DNA of 64,000 bases from an uncultured Shimia sp. (GTDB taxonomy: Bacteria; Pseudomonadota; Alphaproteobacteria; Rhodobacterales; Rhodobacteraceae), in the NCBI RefSeq assembly GCF_947493595.1, contig NZ_CANLRL010000012.1, positions 16,561-80,560 of the forward strand. The letters are read 5' to 3'. Positions within the stretch are counted from its first letter, which is position 1. Each line of letters begins with the position of its first letter. The notes under the pieces are model-generated. The model was not told the origin of the DNA, ran no database searches, and was given only the letters and a program-made list of their open reading frames with translations. Position numbers and translations under genes: made by a program. This document shows positions 45,402 to 53,693 of this stretch, piece after piece.

Positions 45402-46009
45402 GCTTTGTCTATACCGGCCCGCGCCTGCTTCTGTTGCGCCATGGCGAAACAAAATGGAACCGACAGGGCCGGTTGCAGGGCCGCAAAAACTCACCACTCA
45501 CGGACCTGGGGCGGGCGCAAGCCCGCCAACAGGGTGAAATCCTGAAACAGATCAACGGCATCGCGCGCTTTGATGCGGTGTGTAGCCCACTCGGGCGGGC
45601 GCAAGAAACCGCGCGGATTGCGCTTGGGGCTGTTGGCAAACTGCCCCGGCTTGATCCTTTGGTGGCAGAGATCAACGCCGGCGCGTGGGAAGGCAAAACC
45701 TACCGGGAAATTATCGGGTCCGACGAATCCTTTGAGGATCACAAGATGATGCGGCTCTTCCTGACGGCCCCTGGCGGCGAAGGCTATGACGCCCTAAGGG
45801 ACCGATGTGAGGCCTTTCTAAGCGGGTTGGAGCGCCCAACCATCCTGGTGTCTCATTCCGTGACGCTCTGTATGATCCGCGGTCTCATTCGTGGTCTATC
45901 ACAAAAAGACATAGAGGCGTTGGATCGTCCGCAGGGCGTGGTTTATGACATAAAAATGGGACAAGAAACGCTTTGGTCGCCACATAGCGTTCCAACCACC
46001 TGCGCCTGA
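45398..46009 (+). CDS. Histidine phosphatase-superfamily protein
   Basis: A 203-aa enzyme of the phosphoglycerate-mutase-like phosphatase family. The catalytic RHG box is LLLRHGETKWNRQGRLQG, and the second catalytic His is in ILVSHSVTLCMIRG. It is translationally coupled to the ABC ATPase (ATGA overlap). No signal peptide is seen, so it acts in the cytosol, probably dephosphorylating the imported compound. Its presence is the main reason to suggest a phosphorylated substrate for the transporter. Confidence 0.9.
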   Translation: MSFVYTGPRLLLLRHGETKWNRQGRLQGRKNSPLTDLGRAQARQQGEILKQINGIARFDAVCSPLGRAQETARIALGAVGKLPRLDPLVAEINAGAWEGKTYREIIGSDESFEDHKMMRLFLTAPGGEGYDALRDRCEAFLSGLERPTILVSHSVTLCMIRGLIRGLSQKDIEALDRPQGVVYDIKMGQETLWSPHSVPTTCA

Positions 46010-46169
46010 TACCAACAGGTAGAAAGCCCAAAGGCCAATCAAGCACCCAAATTCAAATGGGCCCTCTCAAGCGGGGCTGAGAACGTAAGGGCGGGACGCC
46101 TAGCCAGTGACCTGTGCCCATGAAACTCATTCTGCCTGCGTGAAAGCCCAATAGGTGCCGCGTTACAAA

Positions 46170-47830
46170 CTACTTTAACAGCACGTGGTACAGCCAAGGC
46201 ACCACAAACAATGCCAGCACGGAGGTCACTCCGAGACCGCCTAACATCAGTGCGGCCATCGGTTTCCAAAGTGTACCGCCAAAAGCTGCCATTGGAACAA
46301 GGTCGACCACTATGGTCAGTGACCTGAGAACGATCGGGCGAAACCGCTTTTGCGCCCCTGCGACAGGAATTGAATTGTATCATCAGCGCCACCACAATCG
46401 GAATAAGCGCATAGGGCATGCCATTGGCGAGTTTTACCCGCACAATCGCCGCCATCTCAATCTCGCCTCCGATTGTTATTTGGTACGACACCCCGATGTC
46501 ACTGGCCAGCTGATCCAATGACGGCGACACATACGCCAGGAGCTCAAATGTGGTCATCTGATCGGAGCTTGCGGAAACGGTCAAGGCGCGGCTTTGGTTG
46601 AGACGGCGTATCACGGACAGCTTGGGATCCAGAACCAGCTCTGACATTTGATCCAACCCGGTCACGCGCACCTGCGCCTTAGACGCCGCGTTCCGCAAGG
46701 CGCGGTCTTTGCGCCTGTCTTTTGCAGCGCCGCGCAGCACAACATCCACCGGCGTGCGGCCGGAATCTGCACCTCCAAAACCGGTACCCGGCTGGCTGTC
46801 GCCACCTGCTTGTTCCGAAAACTCGCGCTGGGAAACCAAAACAACGCCGCGTCCCGTGCTTTGCGCATGATCGGGCCCACATCCGCAGGGCTAACCGTGT
46901 TTACCAACAGAAAGGCAGCCGCCGGATCCGCCTCCATTCGGTCCATCGGCAACACAACGCACGGGCCACCATCGCCGACAAAAATCGACACGTTTGCCAC
47001 ACCGGGGTTTGCCGCGCGCAACCAATAGAAGTACACACCGCAGAAACAGCACTGGCGCTTGCAACCTCAGGCGCACCGCTTTGGCGTAAGCGGCTGACAA
47101 ACGATCAAAGGCAACCTGTTTTCTATCCGTCCGTGCCCGCGTGCCAATGGTCCAGACGGCCAACCTCGGCAAAAATTACAACGCGGTGAGCAATGGCCCT
47201 ATCAGCATGAACAGCACCAAGGTGACCAAGGAGAATGCGTAGGCGCCCTCATTTCTACCCAGCAGGAACAACGGCAGAAACGCCGCAACGGTGGTGACCG
47301 AAGACACCGTCAGGGGCATGGCAAACACCCCACCTGCCGTACACGCGGCTTTCACAGCCGCCTGACCAGAGCGGATGCGACGCTGAATGTCCTCAACAAC
47401 AACCTGCCCGTTGTCCACCAACATGCCCAGGCTGATGATAATGGCGGCCAAGGAGACTTGTTGCAGCTCAATGCCCAGCATTGTCATGCCCAAAAATGCG
47501 AAGCTGATGGAAAGCGCAACGTTGGCCGCAATGGTGAACCCGTCACGCCACCCGAAACATAACAGCATGATGACCAACACAGCCAGGAAGGTCTGCCATA
47601 AATTCAGCATCGCACCACTTATGGTCGCGCTGACAATGTCGGACTGCAAAGTCGAGTACTCCAAGTACAACCCCACAGGCATGTCCTGCACAAATTGTTC
47701 GGTGATGCGCTGCAGCTGTGGCCCCAGTGTCGTCACCTCCACATCCTGGGCCATCTCCACAGCCAGGATCACGGGCTGGTCTCCGTTTTGAAACACCGGT
47801 GCCTGAGGCGGGGCCGCGTATGCCGTTCCG
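46170..47830 (-). pseudogene. Decayed RND-family efflux permease
   Basis: Remnants of an AcrB-like inner-membrane RND transporter on the minus strand, read in several frames. 47796-47176 encodes the region around TM2-TM6 (GQVVVEDIQRRIRSG, QVSLAAIIISLGMLVDNG). 47036-46700 encodes a periplasmic part (SIFVGDGGP, EADPAAAFLLVNTVSP). 46700-46370 encodes a later part (DPKLSVIRRLNQSRALTVS). After another frameshift the C-terminus appears (MAAFGGTLWKPMAALMLGGL, ending VLLK at the stop at 46170). The N-terminal third and some middle helices are missing, and at least three frame changes exist, so it cannot make a working pump. 47836-48088 beyond its 5' end holds nothing I recognise. Confidence 0.88.
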
Positions 47831-48088
47831 ACAGCTTACTCAGCACGGAAAGCGCGGAAACTGCGGCAGCAAGCTTAGGATGTTGCGTTTCGGATCGTCT
47901 TTGGTGTCGGGGTGATTGCCTGCCACATCTTTTCGGTTACCGGCAGCCCAGTTGTTGGAACCCCAAAAGAGCCCACCGCTACAGGCCCTAAACGCCATTG
48001 ATGCACGCAATTTCCGCTGGGCGCCTGCGTCGGAGAATTGCAACCTGGGCAAAGGCGCGCCTAATTCCGCTCGCAAATGGTCCGGCGG

Positions 48089-49144
48089 TCACTCGGCTAA
48101 ATGAAGCCCGGCAATGAGGTGCCTCAATCCAAAAGCGGCACCGATCATGACCGAAATGAAGGCCACCGGAGCGCTGAAGGACAGCACTGAGAATGCCGAC
48201 AAACCCTGCCCCACACTGCACCCAACGGCCAAAATAGCACCTGGTCCCATAAGTGCAGCGCCGAGCATCTGGCGCTTAAGTTCGCGCGGATCATCGCAGG
48301 CTTCCCATCGGAAATGGCCCTTTCGGACGGACCCGATCAATGCCCCCAAAACAACTCCAACGACTGACCCCACACTGAAGGATAATTCGTTGCCGGAGGC
48401 CGTCATTGCGTAATAGATCGTGTCCCCAATTGGCGCAGCAAACGAGTGTGACTCTACGGGCTCATTGCCGAAGCCAACTTGAGCAACCCAATAGGTTCCT
48501 ACCCATCCTGATACGACAACTATGCCAACAATAAACCCCCAGAAGACCATCGCTGGCGACTTCAGCATCCGCGGTGACGCCAATGAAACGCCAAGTATCG
48601 CGACACCAATAAAAAGTCCGGCGCCCAAAGAATTTAGACCCAAAGTCGTCTCAAATAGCCCCGTAAAACCTTGAGGTGTAGATGCACCCTCTTGAACCGG
48701 AAACAACCAAACACGGAGGTGAGCCAGTGGACCAGACATCACCAGATAGGCAGACAGCCCCAAAACAATGACAATAACAAAGGCGCGGAAGTCTCCACCG
48801 CCCAGCCGCGCAAGGGCGCCGTATCCACAGTTGCCGGACAAAGCCATACCATAGCCGAACATCAATCCGCCGATCACTGTTGCAGCGGGGTTCCAAACAC
48901 GAGTGAGATAGGCCGCCTCGCTGCCATCCATTGCGCCGGTCGCAATTGCAATTTGAGTGCCGACAACAGCCCCCCCTATTGCAACGCCCCACATGCGCAT
49001 ACGGCGGTCATCAGACGAGTAAAGAAGGTCCTCAATAGCTCCGAGCGTGCAGAACCGCCCAACCCGAGCGGCAAGGCCTAGGAGCACACCGCCAACAAGA
49101 CCGATGAGTGCTACGGCGTTGGCTTCTCCAAAAAAATCAAGCAT
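48089..49144 (-). CDS. soxT: YeeE/YedE-family sulfur-compound transporter (SoxT-like)
   Basis: A 351-aa inner-membrane protein with two repeats of helices, each carrying the conserved cysteine motifs of the YeeE/YedE (TsuA) family: GRFCTLGAIED, ALSGNCGYGALARLGGGD and LAVGCSVGQGLSAFS. TsuA is known to import thiosulfate, and SoxT homologues occur next to soxR in sox clusters. It is the last gene of the leftward soxS-soxR-soxT unit. It could supply sulfur compounds or a cytoplasmic signal for SoxR. Symbol by context and family. Confidence 0.9.
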   Translation of the reverse strand: MLDFFGEANAVALIGLVGGVLLGLAARVGRFCTLGAIEDLLYSSDDRRMRMWGVAIGGAVVGTQIAIATGAMDGSEAAYLTRVWNPAATVIGGLMFGYGMALSGNCGYGALARLGGGDFRAFVIVIVLGLSAYLVMSGPLAHLRVWLFPVQEGASTPQGFTGLFETTLGLNSLGAGLFIGVAILGVSLASPRMLKSPAMVFWGFIVGIVVVSGWVGTYWVAQVGFGNEPVESHSFAAPIGDTIYYAMTASGNELSFSVGSVVGVVLGALIGSVRKGHFRWEACDDPRELKRQMLGAALMGPGAILAVGCSVGQGLSAFSVLSFSAPVAFISVMIGAAFGLRHLIAGLHLAE

Positions 49145-49180
49145 ACGGGCTCCTCCCCAAGACCGAACGCAAAGGTTTCG

Positions 49181-49558
49181 TCATTCGTCCTGGCAGAACA
49201 ACTCGTAGACCACTTCCATAATCTTTTTCGGCCGGTCGTCGACCAAACTGTAGTAAATGGTCTTGCCATCGCGACGCGGCTTGACGAGCCCTTCCAACCG
49301 CAGTCTGGATAGCTGCTGAGAGACCGCCGCTTGGCGGGCGGACAGAAGATCTTCCAGCTCCGTGACAGATTTCTCGCCAGAAGCAAGCTGGCAGAGGATC
49401 ATCAAGCGCCCCTCGTGGCTGATCGCTTTGAGGAAATTGGAGGCGTTCTGTGCGTTCGCCATCATTTTGGCCATATCTTCCGGACACGTATTCGCGTCAA
49501 AGACAGGCAGCTTCGATTTTGAGGCCGAGGTTTCAGATACGGTTTGCGCTTCAGTCAT
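49181..49558 (-). CDS. soxR: SoxR, ArsR-family repressor of the sox genes
   Basis: A 125-aa winged-helix repressor. The start is the ATG at 49556-49558, 5 bp after the soxS stop; a start 30 bp further up would overlap soxS. ArsR-type features are HEGRLMILCQLASGEKSV, the recognition helix in ARQAAVSQQLSRLRLEG and the wing KPRRDGKTIYYSL. Two Cys residues are visible: one in DANTCPED and one near the C-terminus in YELFCQDE. Known SoxR proteins sense persulfide through a conserved cysteine pair, but I could not confirm the equivalent positions. It probably represses through the ATTC-N8-GAAT sites listed separately. Confidence 0.92.
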   Translation of the reverse strand: MTEAQTVSETSASKSKLPVFDANTCPEDMAKMMANAQNASNFLKAISHEGRLMILCQLASGEKSVTELEDLLSARQAAVSQQLSRLRLEGLVKPRRDGKTIYYSLVDDRPKKIMEVVYELFCQDE

Positions 49559-49562
49559 GTGT

Positions 49563-49934
49563 TCAGCTTCCAGAGGTGTCAGGCTCAATTGAAGATCGTT
49601 TTAACATTTCAGACACCAGCCCCCAGAAGAAATCTTCACCGGGGTAGCCTTCAATGCGGTCTTTTTCAATTCCGTTTACTAATAGAATAAAGGTGGGCGT
49701 GAAAACCACGCTGCGTGCCAGCGCGACATTTGGGAGCGGGTCATGGATGTCATGCCGTTGCAGGGGCGCAATTTGCCCCTCCGCGGTTTTTGGGTAAATC
49801 GGCGCGATCTCTTCGTTCCATCGGGCACACCAAAGGCAGCCCTCCTCCTCCATCATCAGAAGAACGGTCTCGGCGTGTGTGGGCGCCGACAAGTTTACAA
49901 AAATGATGGTCAAGAGCGCCCATATTTGACGCAC
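49563..49934 (-). CDS. soxS: SoxS, periplasmic thioredoxin
   Basis: A 123-aa exported thioredoxin-fold protein with a CxxC site (EEEGCLWCARW). In sox systems it keeps the SoxYZ carrier cysteine reduced. I chose the GTG at 49932-49934, as GGGAG lies 7 nt upstream and the product begins with a good signal peptide (RQIWALLTIIFVNLSAPTHA). The ATG 60 bp upstream would place the start over the candidate SoxR site. It is the first gene of the soxS-soxR-soxT unit, divergent from soxV. Confidence 0.92.
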   Translation of the reverse strand: MRQIWALLTIIFVNLSAPTHAETVLLMMEEEGCLWCARWNEEIAPIYPKTAEGQIAPLQRHDIHDPLPNVALARSVVFTPTFILLVNGIEKDRIEGYPGEDFFWGLVSEMLKRSSIEPDTSGS

Positions 49935-49971
49935 ATCGAAACTCCCAGTTGACCGACTTACGAAATAACAT

Positions 49972-49987
49972 AATCTAATATGTGAAT
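49972..49987. promoter_or_regulatory. Candidate SoxR operator 1 (soxS/soxV)
   Basis: AATC-TAATATGT-GAAT, one mismatch from ATTC-N8-GAAT, between the divergent soxS and soxV genes. In Paracoccus the soxS-soxV intergenic region is a known SoxR target. Confidence 0.65.
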
Positions 49988-50008
49988 TTATCAAGATCAG
50001 AGTTCGCG

Positions 50009-50749
50009 ATGTTTGACGTCACTGCCGCAGGAGCCTTCGTGGCCGGACTATTGTCCTTCGTGTCACCTTGCATACTGCCAATAGTCCCTTTTTATCTCAG
50101 CTATCTGGCTGGTGTCAGCATGTCCGAGATTTCCGCAGACGCTGAGGTTCCGCCTGCAGTTCGGCACCGTGCCTTTGTTATGGCACTTTGCTTTTCGCTT
50201 GGCGTCATAGTCGTTTTTATGGGCTTGGGCGCCACCGCAACTGTATTTGGGCAACTCGTCCGCGAGTACTTCGATGTCTTGAGGTGGATCGCGGCGGCGG
50301 TGATCATTGCGATGGGATTGCACTTCCTCGGGGTCATCAGAATTGGGTTCCTTTACCGCCAATTCAGAATGGATGCCGGGGAAACAGACAGTGTTGGCTT
50401 GATGGGCGCCTTTGTCATTGGCTTGGCCTTTGCATTTGGCTGGACCCCATGCGTCGGGCCTGTATTGGCCGCAATCCTATTTACCGCGGCCGGTCAAGAA
50501 ACAGCGGGTCATGGCGCCTTGCTTTTGTTTGTTTACGGAGTCGGCATGACTGCGCCATTTGTCATAGCGGCGATCTTTGTGGCGCCATTCATGCGATGGA
50601 TGGCGCGGTTCCGTCGACACCTTGGAACCGTCGAGAAAATCATGGGCGCGTTTTTGATCTTATTCGGGCTGATGATCGCCACAAACACTGTGAACGTCAT
50701 TGCCCAATGGATGCTTGAAGCTGTGCCCTGGTTTAGCTCGGTTGGATAA
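50009..50749 (+). CDS. soxV: SoxV, CcdA-like thiol-disulfide transporter
   Basis: A 246-aa inner-membrane protein of six helices in the CcdA/DsbD family. It carries reductant from cytosolic thioredoxin to the periplasmic SoxW. The start is the ATG at 50009 (MFDVTAAGAFVAGLLSFVSP). A GTG start 27 bp upstream would fall inside the operator. Conserved Cys residues are in FVSPCILPIVPFY and GWTPCVGPVLAAI. It begins the long rightward sox operon. Confidence 0.94.
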   Translation: MFDVTAAGAFVAGLLSFVSPCILPIVPFYLSYLAGVSMSEISADAEVPPAVRHRAFVMALCFSLGVIVVFMGLGATATVFGQLVREYFDVLRWIAAAVIIAMGLHFLGVIRIGFLYRQFRMDAGETDSVGLMGAFVIGLAFAFGWTPCVGPVLAAILFTAAGQETAGHGALLLFVYGVGMTAPFVIAAIFVAPFMRWMARFRRHLGTVEKIMGAFLILFGLMIATNTVNVIAQWMLEAVPWFSSVG

Positions 50750-50771
50750 AATCGTGAGACGGAGAAAGACA

Positions 50772-51332
50772 ATGAAGACACCTTGGATGACGCTTATTGC
50801 AAGCATTCTGGCCTTGCCTCTCTGCGCTGCAGAAATGGGAGATGACGGGCTGCACAAGGCACCGTGGATGCGGGACACCTTCAAAGATCTTCGCGAGGAT
50901 CTTGAAGAAGCCAATGGCGAGGACAAACGTCTTCTAATCCTGATTGAACAACGCGGATGTATCTACTGTCGCAAGATGCACGAAGAGGTCTTCGTCGTTC
51001 CAGAGATCGCAACAATGTTGGAAGATCAATTCTTTGTTGTGCAAATCAACATGTTTGGCGACGTGGAGGTCACGGATTTCGATGGGGTCACTTTATCGGA
51101 AAAAGATATGGTCAAGCGCTGGGGTGCCCTGTTCACGCCCAATATGATCTTCTTACCGCAAGACGTGGATGAAGACGCGACGGCAGTGCAGGCCGCCGTG
51201 GCCAACATGCCCGGAGCCTTTGGCAAGCATACCACCAAAAACCTGCTCAGTTGGGTGCTGGAGGAGGGTTACAATGGCGATGAGCCCTTCCAAAAATACC
51301 ATGCGAGAAAATTCTCCGAGCAAAGCCAGTAA
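50772..51332 (+). CDS. soxW: SoxW, periplasmic thioredoxin
   Basis: A 186-aa exported thioredoxin, partner of SoxV. The signal peptide is MKTPWMTLIASILALPLCAA, and the active site CIYC is in IEQRGCIYCRKMH. The cis-Pro region is LFTPNMIFLP. GGAG precedes the ATG at 50772. It is followed by a 168-bp gap with a palindromic operator and the soxX promoter. Confidence 0.93.
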   Translation: MKTPWMTLIASILALPLCAAEMGDDGLHKAPWMRDTFKDLREDLEEANGEDKRLLILIEQRGCIYCRKMHEEVFVVPEIATMLEDQFFVVQINMFGDVEVTDFDGVTLSEKDMVKRWGALFTPNMIFLPQDVDEDATAVQAAVANMPGAFGKHTTKNLLSWVLEEGYNGDEPFQKYHARKFSEQSQ

Positions 51333-51407
51333 GAGGAGATTTCCCTTACGTACGCCCATCTTGGGAAATAATATTCCAAAAAATGCTGCACCTGCAAACA
51401 GATGCAT

Positions 51408-51427
51408 AAATTCATGTAAATGAATTT
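51408..51427. promoter_or_regulatory. Candidate SoxR operator 2 (upstream of soxX)
   Basis: AAATTCAT-GTAA-ATGAATTT, a perfect 8-bp inverted repeat and the best copy of the ATTC-N8-GAAT pattern. It lies in the soxW-soxX gap, 74 bp before soxX. In Paracoccus the soxW-soxX region is a second known SoxR target. Confidence 0.8.
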
Positions 51428-51500
51428 GTTGTTGCGTTCCTTGATTTGTGTGCCTTAGTCTACCGAGTACCAAGGCAAAGAATCTACCAAGGGAGGGCAC

Positions 51501-51956
51501 ATGAAACGTGCACTGGGAGGAGCTGCGATCATCGCACTTTGCGCGTCCATCGGAGCGGCGAATGAAGTCGATCCATCCGACGTTATGTTTGAAGAAGGCG
51601 TGGTCAACGCGTCTCTGACAGGACAGGCAGGTGATGCTGTGTCCGGGCGCAAAGTTTTCGCAAACCGCAAGCAGGGCAACTGCCTCGCATGCCACACAAA
51701 TGCGGACATACCGGAACAGAGTTTCCACGGAGAAGTTGGCCCGACGTTGGACGGAGTGGCGGACCGCTGGTCAGAGGCTGAACTGCGCGGGATCGTGACC
51801 AACGCAAAAATGATTTTCGAAGGCACAATCATGCCAGCCTTCTACATCAATGCAGGATACGAGCGGCCCTTGGGCAAGTTCGATGGCAAATCCATTCTGT
51901 CGGCCCAGCAGGTCGAAGACGTGATTGCCTACCTGATGACACTCGAAGACGAGTGA
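51501..51956 (+). CDS. soxX: SoxX, cytochrome c subunit of SoxAX
   Basis: A 151-aa periplasmic monoheme cytochrome c. The signal peptide ends near SIGAA, the heme site is CLACH (Cys61-His65), and the distal Met is probably in EGTIMPAFY. With SoxA it couples thiosulfate to the SoxYZ carrier. GGGAGG precedes the ATG. It heads the XYZABCD set. Confidence 0.95.
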   Translation: MKRALGGAAIIALCASIGAANEVDPSDVMFEEGVVNASLTGQAGDAVSGRKVFANRKQGNCLACHTNADIPEQSFHGEVGPTLDGVADRWSEAELRGIVTNAKMIFEGTIMPAFYINAGYERPLGKFDGKSILSAQQVEDVIAYLMTLEDE

Positions 51957-51978
51957 TCAAATTCTTGAGGAGACTAGA

Positions 51979-52401
51979 ATGCAACTAACACGTCGAGATC
52001 TGCTGGTCATGGGATCTGTGGGCATGGGCGCCACCCTGATGGGCGCACTTCCTGCAATTGCGTCCCTGACTGACGACGAAATTGCCAAAATCACCGGAGG
52101 GGCCGATGTCAGCGAGGGTGATCTGGCTATCACCGCACCTGAAATTGCCGAGAACGGCAACACGGTTCCAATCGAAGTCACCGCGCCTGGCGCTGTGATG
52201 GTCGCCATTTTTGCGGATGGCAATCCAGTGCCCAATGTGGCGTCGGTCAAGTTTGGCCCAATGAACCCTTCGCGAAGCGCATCCACGCGCATTCGCTTGG
52301 CAAAAACTCAAAACGTTGTGGCCATTGCGCAGATGGAAGACGGATCTTTCCAGAAAGCAACGTCCAACGTGAAAGTGACCATCGGCGGCTGCGGCGGCTG
52401 A
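51979..52401 (+). CDS. soxY: SoxY, sulfur carrier subunit
   Basis: A 140-aa periplasmic protein with a twin-arginine-type leader (TRRDLLVMGSVGMG) and the C-terminal carrier motif GGCGG. Cys138 holds the thiosulfate-derived sulfane chain. Export is probably with SoxZ by Tat. It lies between soxX and soxZ with short gaps. Confidence 0.95.
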   Translation: MQLTRRDLLVMGSVGMGATLMGALPAIASLTDDEIAKITGGADVSEGDLAITAPEIAENGNTVPIEVTAPGAVMVAIFADGNPVPNVASVKFGPMNPSRSASTRIRLAKTQNVVAIAQMEDGSFQKATSNVKVTIGGCGG

Positions 52402-52423
52402 ACCAGAGACGAGGAGAACAAAC

Positions 52424-52753
52424 ATGGCATCTGGTGTAAAACCCCGCGTGAAAGTCCCGAAGTCGGCTGCGGCAGGCGAAACAATCGTTATCAAAACCCT
52501 GATCAGTCACAAAATGGAAAGCGGACAGCGCAAGGACGGCGATGGCAATGTCATCCCACGTTCGATCATCAACCGCTTTACAGCTGATTTTAACGGTCAG
52601 AACGTGATCGACGTGACGCTGGAACCGGCAATTTCCACAAACCCCTACTTCCAGTTTGAATCGACCGTCCCTGAGGCCGGAGAATTCAAATTCACCTGGT
52701 ACGACGATGACGGGTCCGTCTACGAAACTGCCAAAAAAATCAGTGTGTCCTAA
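52424..52753 (+). CDS. soxZ: SoxZ, sulfur carrier partner
   Basis: A 109-aa Ig-like partner that forms the SoxYZ heterodimer. It has no signal peptide of its own, so it probably goes through Tat together with SoxY. Family features are PRVKVPKSAAAGETIVIKTL, the HKMESGQRKD segment and FTWYDDDG near the end. GAGGAG precedes the ATG. Confidence 0.95.
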   Translation: MASGVKPRVKVPKSAAAGETIVIKTLISHKMESGQRKDGDGNVIPRSIINRFTADFNGQNVIDVTLEPAISTNPYFQFESTVPEAGEFKFTWYDDDGSVYETAKKISVS

Positions 52754-52776
52754 GGCGCACGCAAAGGGAGGAAGGC

Positions 52777-53607
52777 ATGCGTAGAATAACAACTTTGATC
52801 GCTGTATCGACGCTCGCCGTGGGCGCAGCGACAGCACAGGATAGCAATGAGCTGTCCATCGACGGCGCCCCAATGGTGACGGAGGTCGCGGCGCCGGCCC
52901 ATATGGAAAACGTTGACACAATCTATTCCGGCTGGCGATTCCGATCCGTGGAAACGCAATCTCTGGAAATGGATGATTTTGACAACCCGGCGTTTGTGTT
53001 TGTCGACAAGGGCATCGACCTTTTTGATGCGGTTGACGGCTCAGAAGGCAAAGCCTGTGCGTCCTGCCACGAAGATGTGGCCGAGTTCGCAGGCTTGCGT
53101 ACCAAACTTCCAAAGGTCCAAGACGGTGAACTGGTCACGATGGAGGAGCTCGTTAATGGGTGTCGGACCGAACGGATGGGCGCAGAGCCATGGAAATGGT
53201 CCGGCGGCGACATGACCGCCATGACCGCCTTGATCGGCCTTCAGTCTCGGGGAATGCCCATTGATGTGGCGATTGATGGCGATGCGGCTCCGTTCTGGGA
53301 AAAAGGCAAAGAGTTGTATTACACCCGTGTAGGGCAGCTTGATATGGCCTGCTCCAATTGCCACGAAGACAACTATGGCGTGATGATCCGCGCGGATCAT
53401 CTAAGCCAGGGGCAGATCAACGGCTTCCCCACCTACCGCTTGAAAAATGCCAAACTGAATTCCTCACACGGCCGTTTCAAGGGCTGCATGAAAAACATTC
53501 GTGCGGAACCCTACAAAGAGGGTGGCGAAAAATTCAAAGCGCTGGAATTGTACCTGGCGTCTCGCGGCAATGGGTTGTCAGTCGAAACCCCTTCAGTGCG
53601 CAACTAA
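52777..53607 (+). CDS. soxA: SoxA, diheme cytochrome c
   Basis: A 276-aa periplasmic catalytic subunit of SoxAX. A signal peptide precedes ATAQDSN. Two heme sites are visible (CASCHED at Cys94-His98, CSNCHED at Cys192-His196), so it is the diheme type. The reactive cysteine is probably Cys237 in FKGCMKNIRAEPY. With SoxX it links thiosulfate to SoxY oxidatively. It is followed by a hairpin and then soxB, with a candidate SoxR site between. Confidence 0.95.
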   Translation: MRRITTLIAVSTLAVGAATAQDSNELSIDGAPMVTEVAAPAHMENVDTIYSGWRFRSVETQSLEMDDFDNPAFVFVDKGIDLFDAVDGSEGKACASCHEDVAEFAGLRTKLPKVQDGELVTMEELVNGCRTERMGAEPWKWSGGDMTAMTALIGLQSRGMPIDVAIDGDAAPFWEKGKELYYTRVGQLDMACSNCHEDNYGVMIRADHLSQGQINGFPTYRLKNAKLNSSHGRFKGCMKNIRAEPYKEGGEKFKALELYLASRGNGLSVETPSVRN

Positions 53608-53613
53608 ACGGAA

Positions 53614-53644
53614 AATGGGCTCGCTTTGTGTAGGCGGGCCCATT
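53614..53644. terminator. Hairpin between soxA and soxB
   Basis: An 11-bp stem (53614-53624 with 53634-53644, one T-G pair) and a 9-nt loop. There is no T-tract, so it may stabilise the 3' end of the soxXYZA message or act as a weak terminator. Confidence 0.55.
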
Positions 53645-53658
53645 CTCACAACCAATAA

Positions 53659-53674
53659 ATTCACACATGCGAAT
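53659..53674. promoter_or_regulatory. Candidate SoxR operator 3 (upstream of soxB)
   Basis: ATTC-ACACATGC-GAAT, 20 bp before the soxB ATG. Together with the preceding hairpin it suggests a separate, SoxR-controlled promoter for soxBCD. Confidence 0.65.
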
Positions 53675-53693
53675 ATGTAAGGAATAAAGCAGG

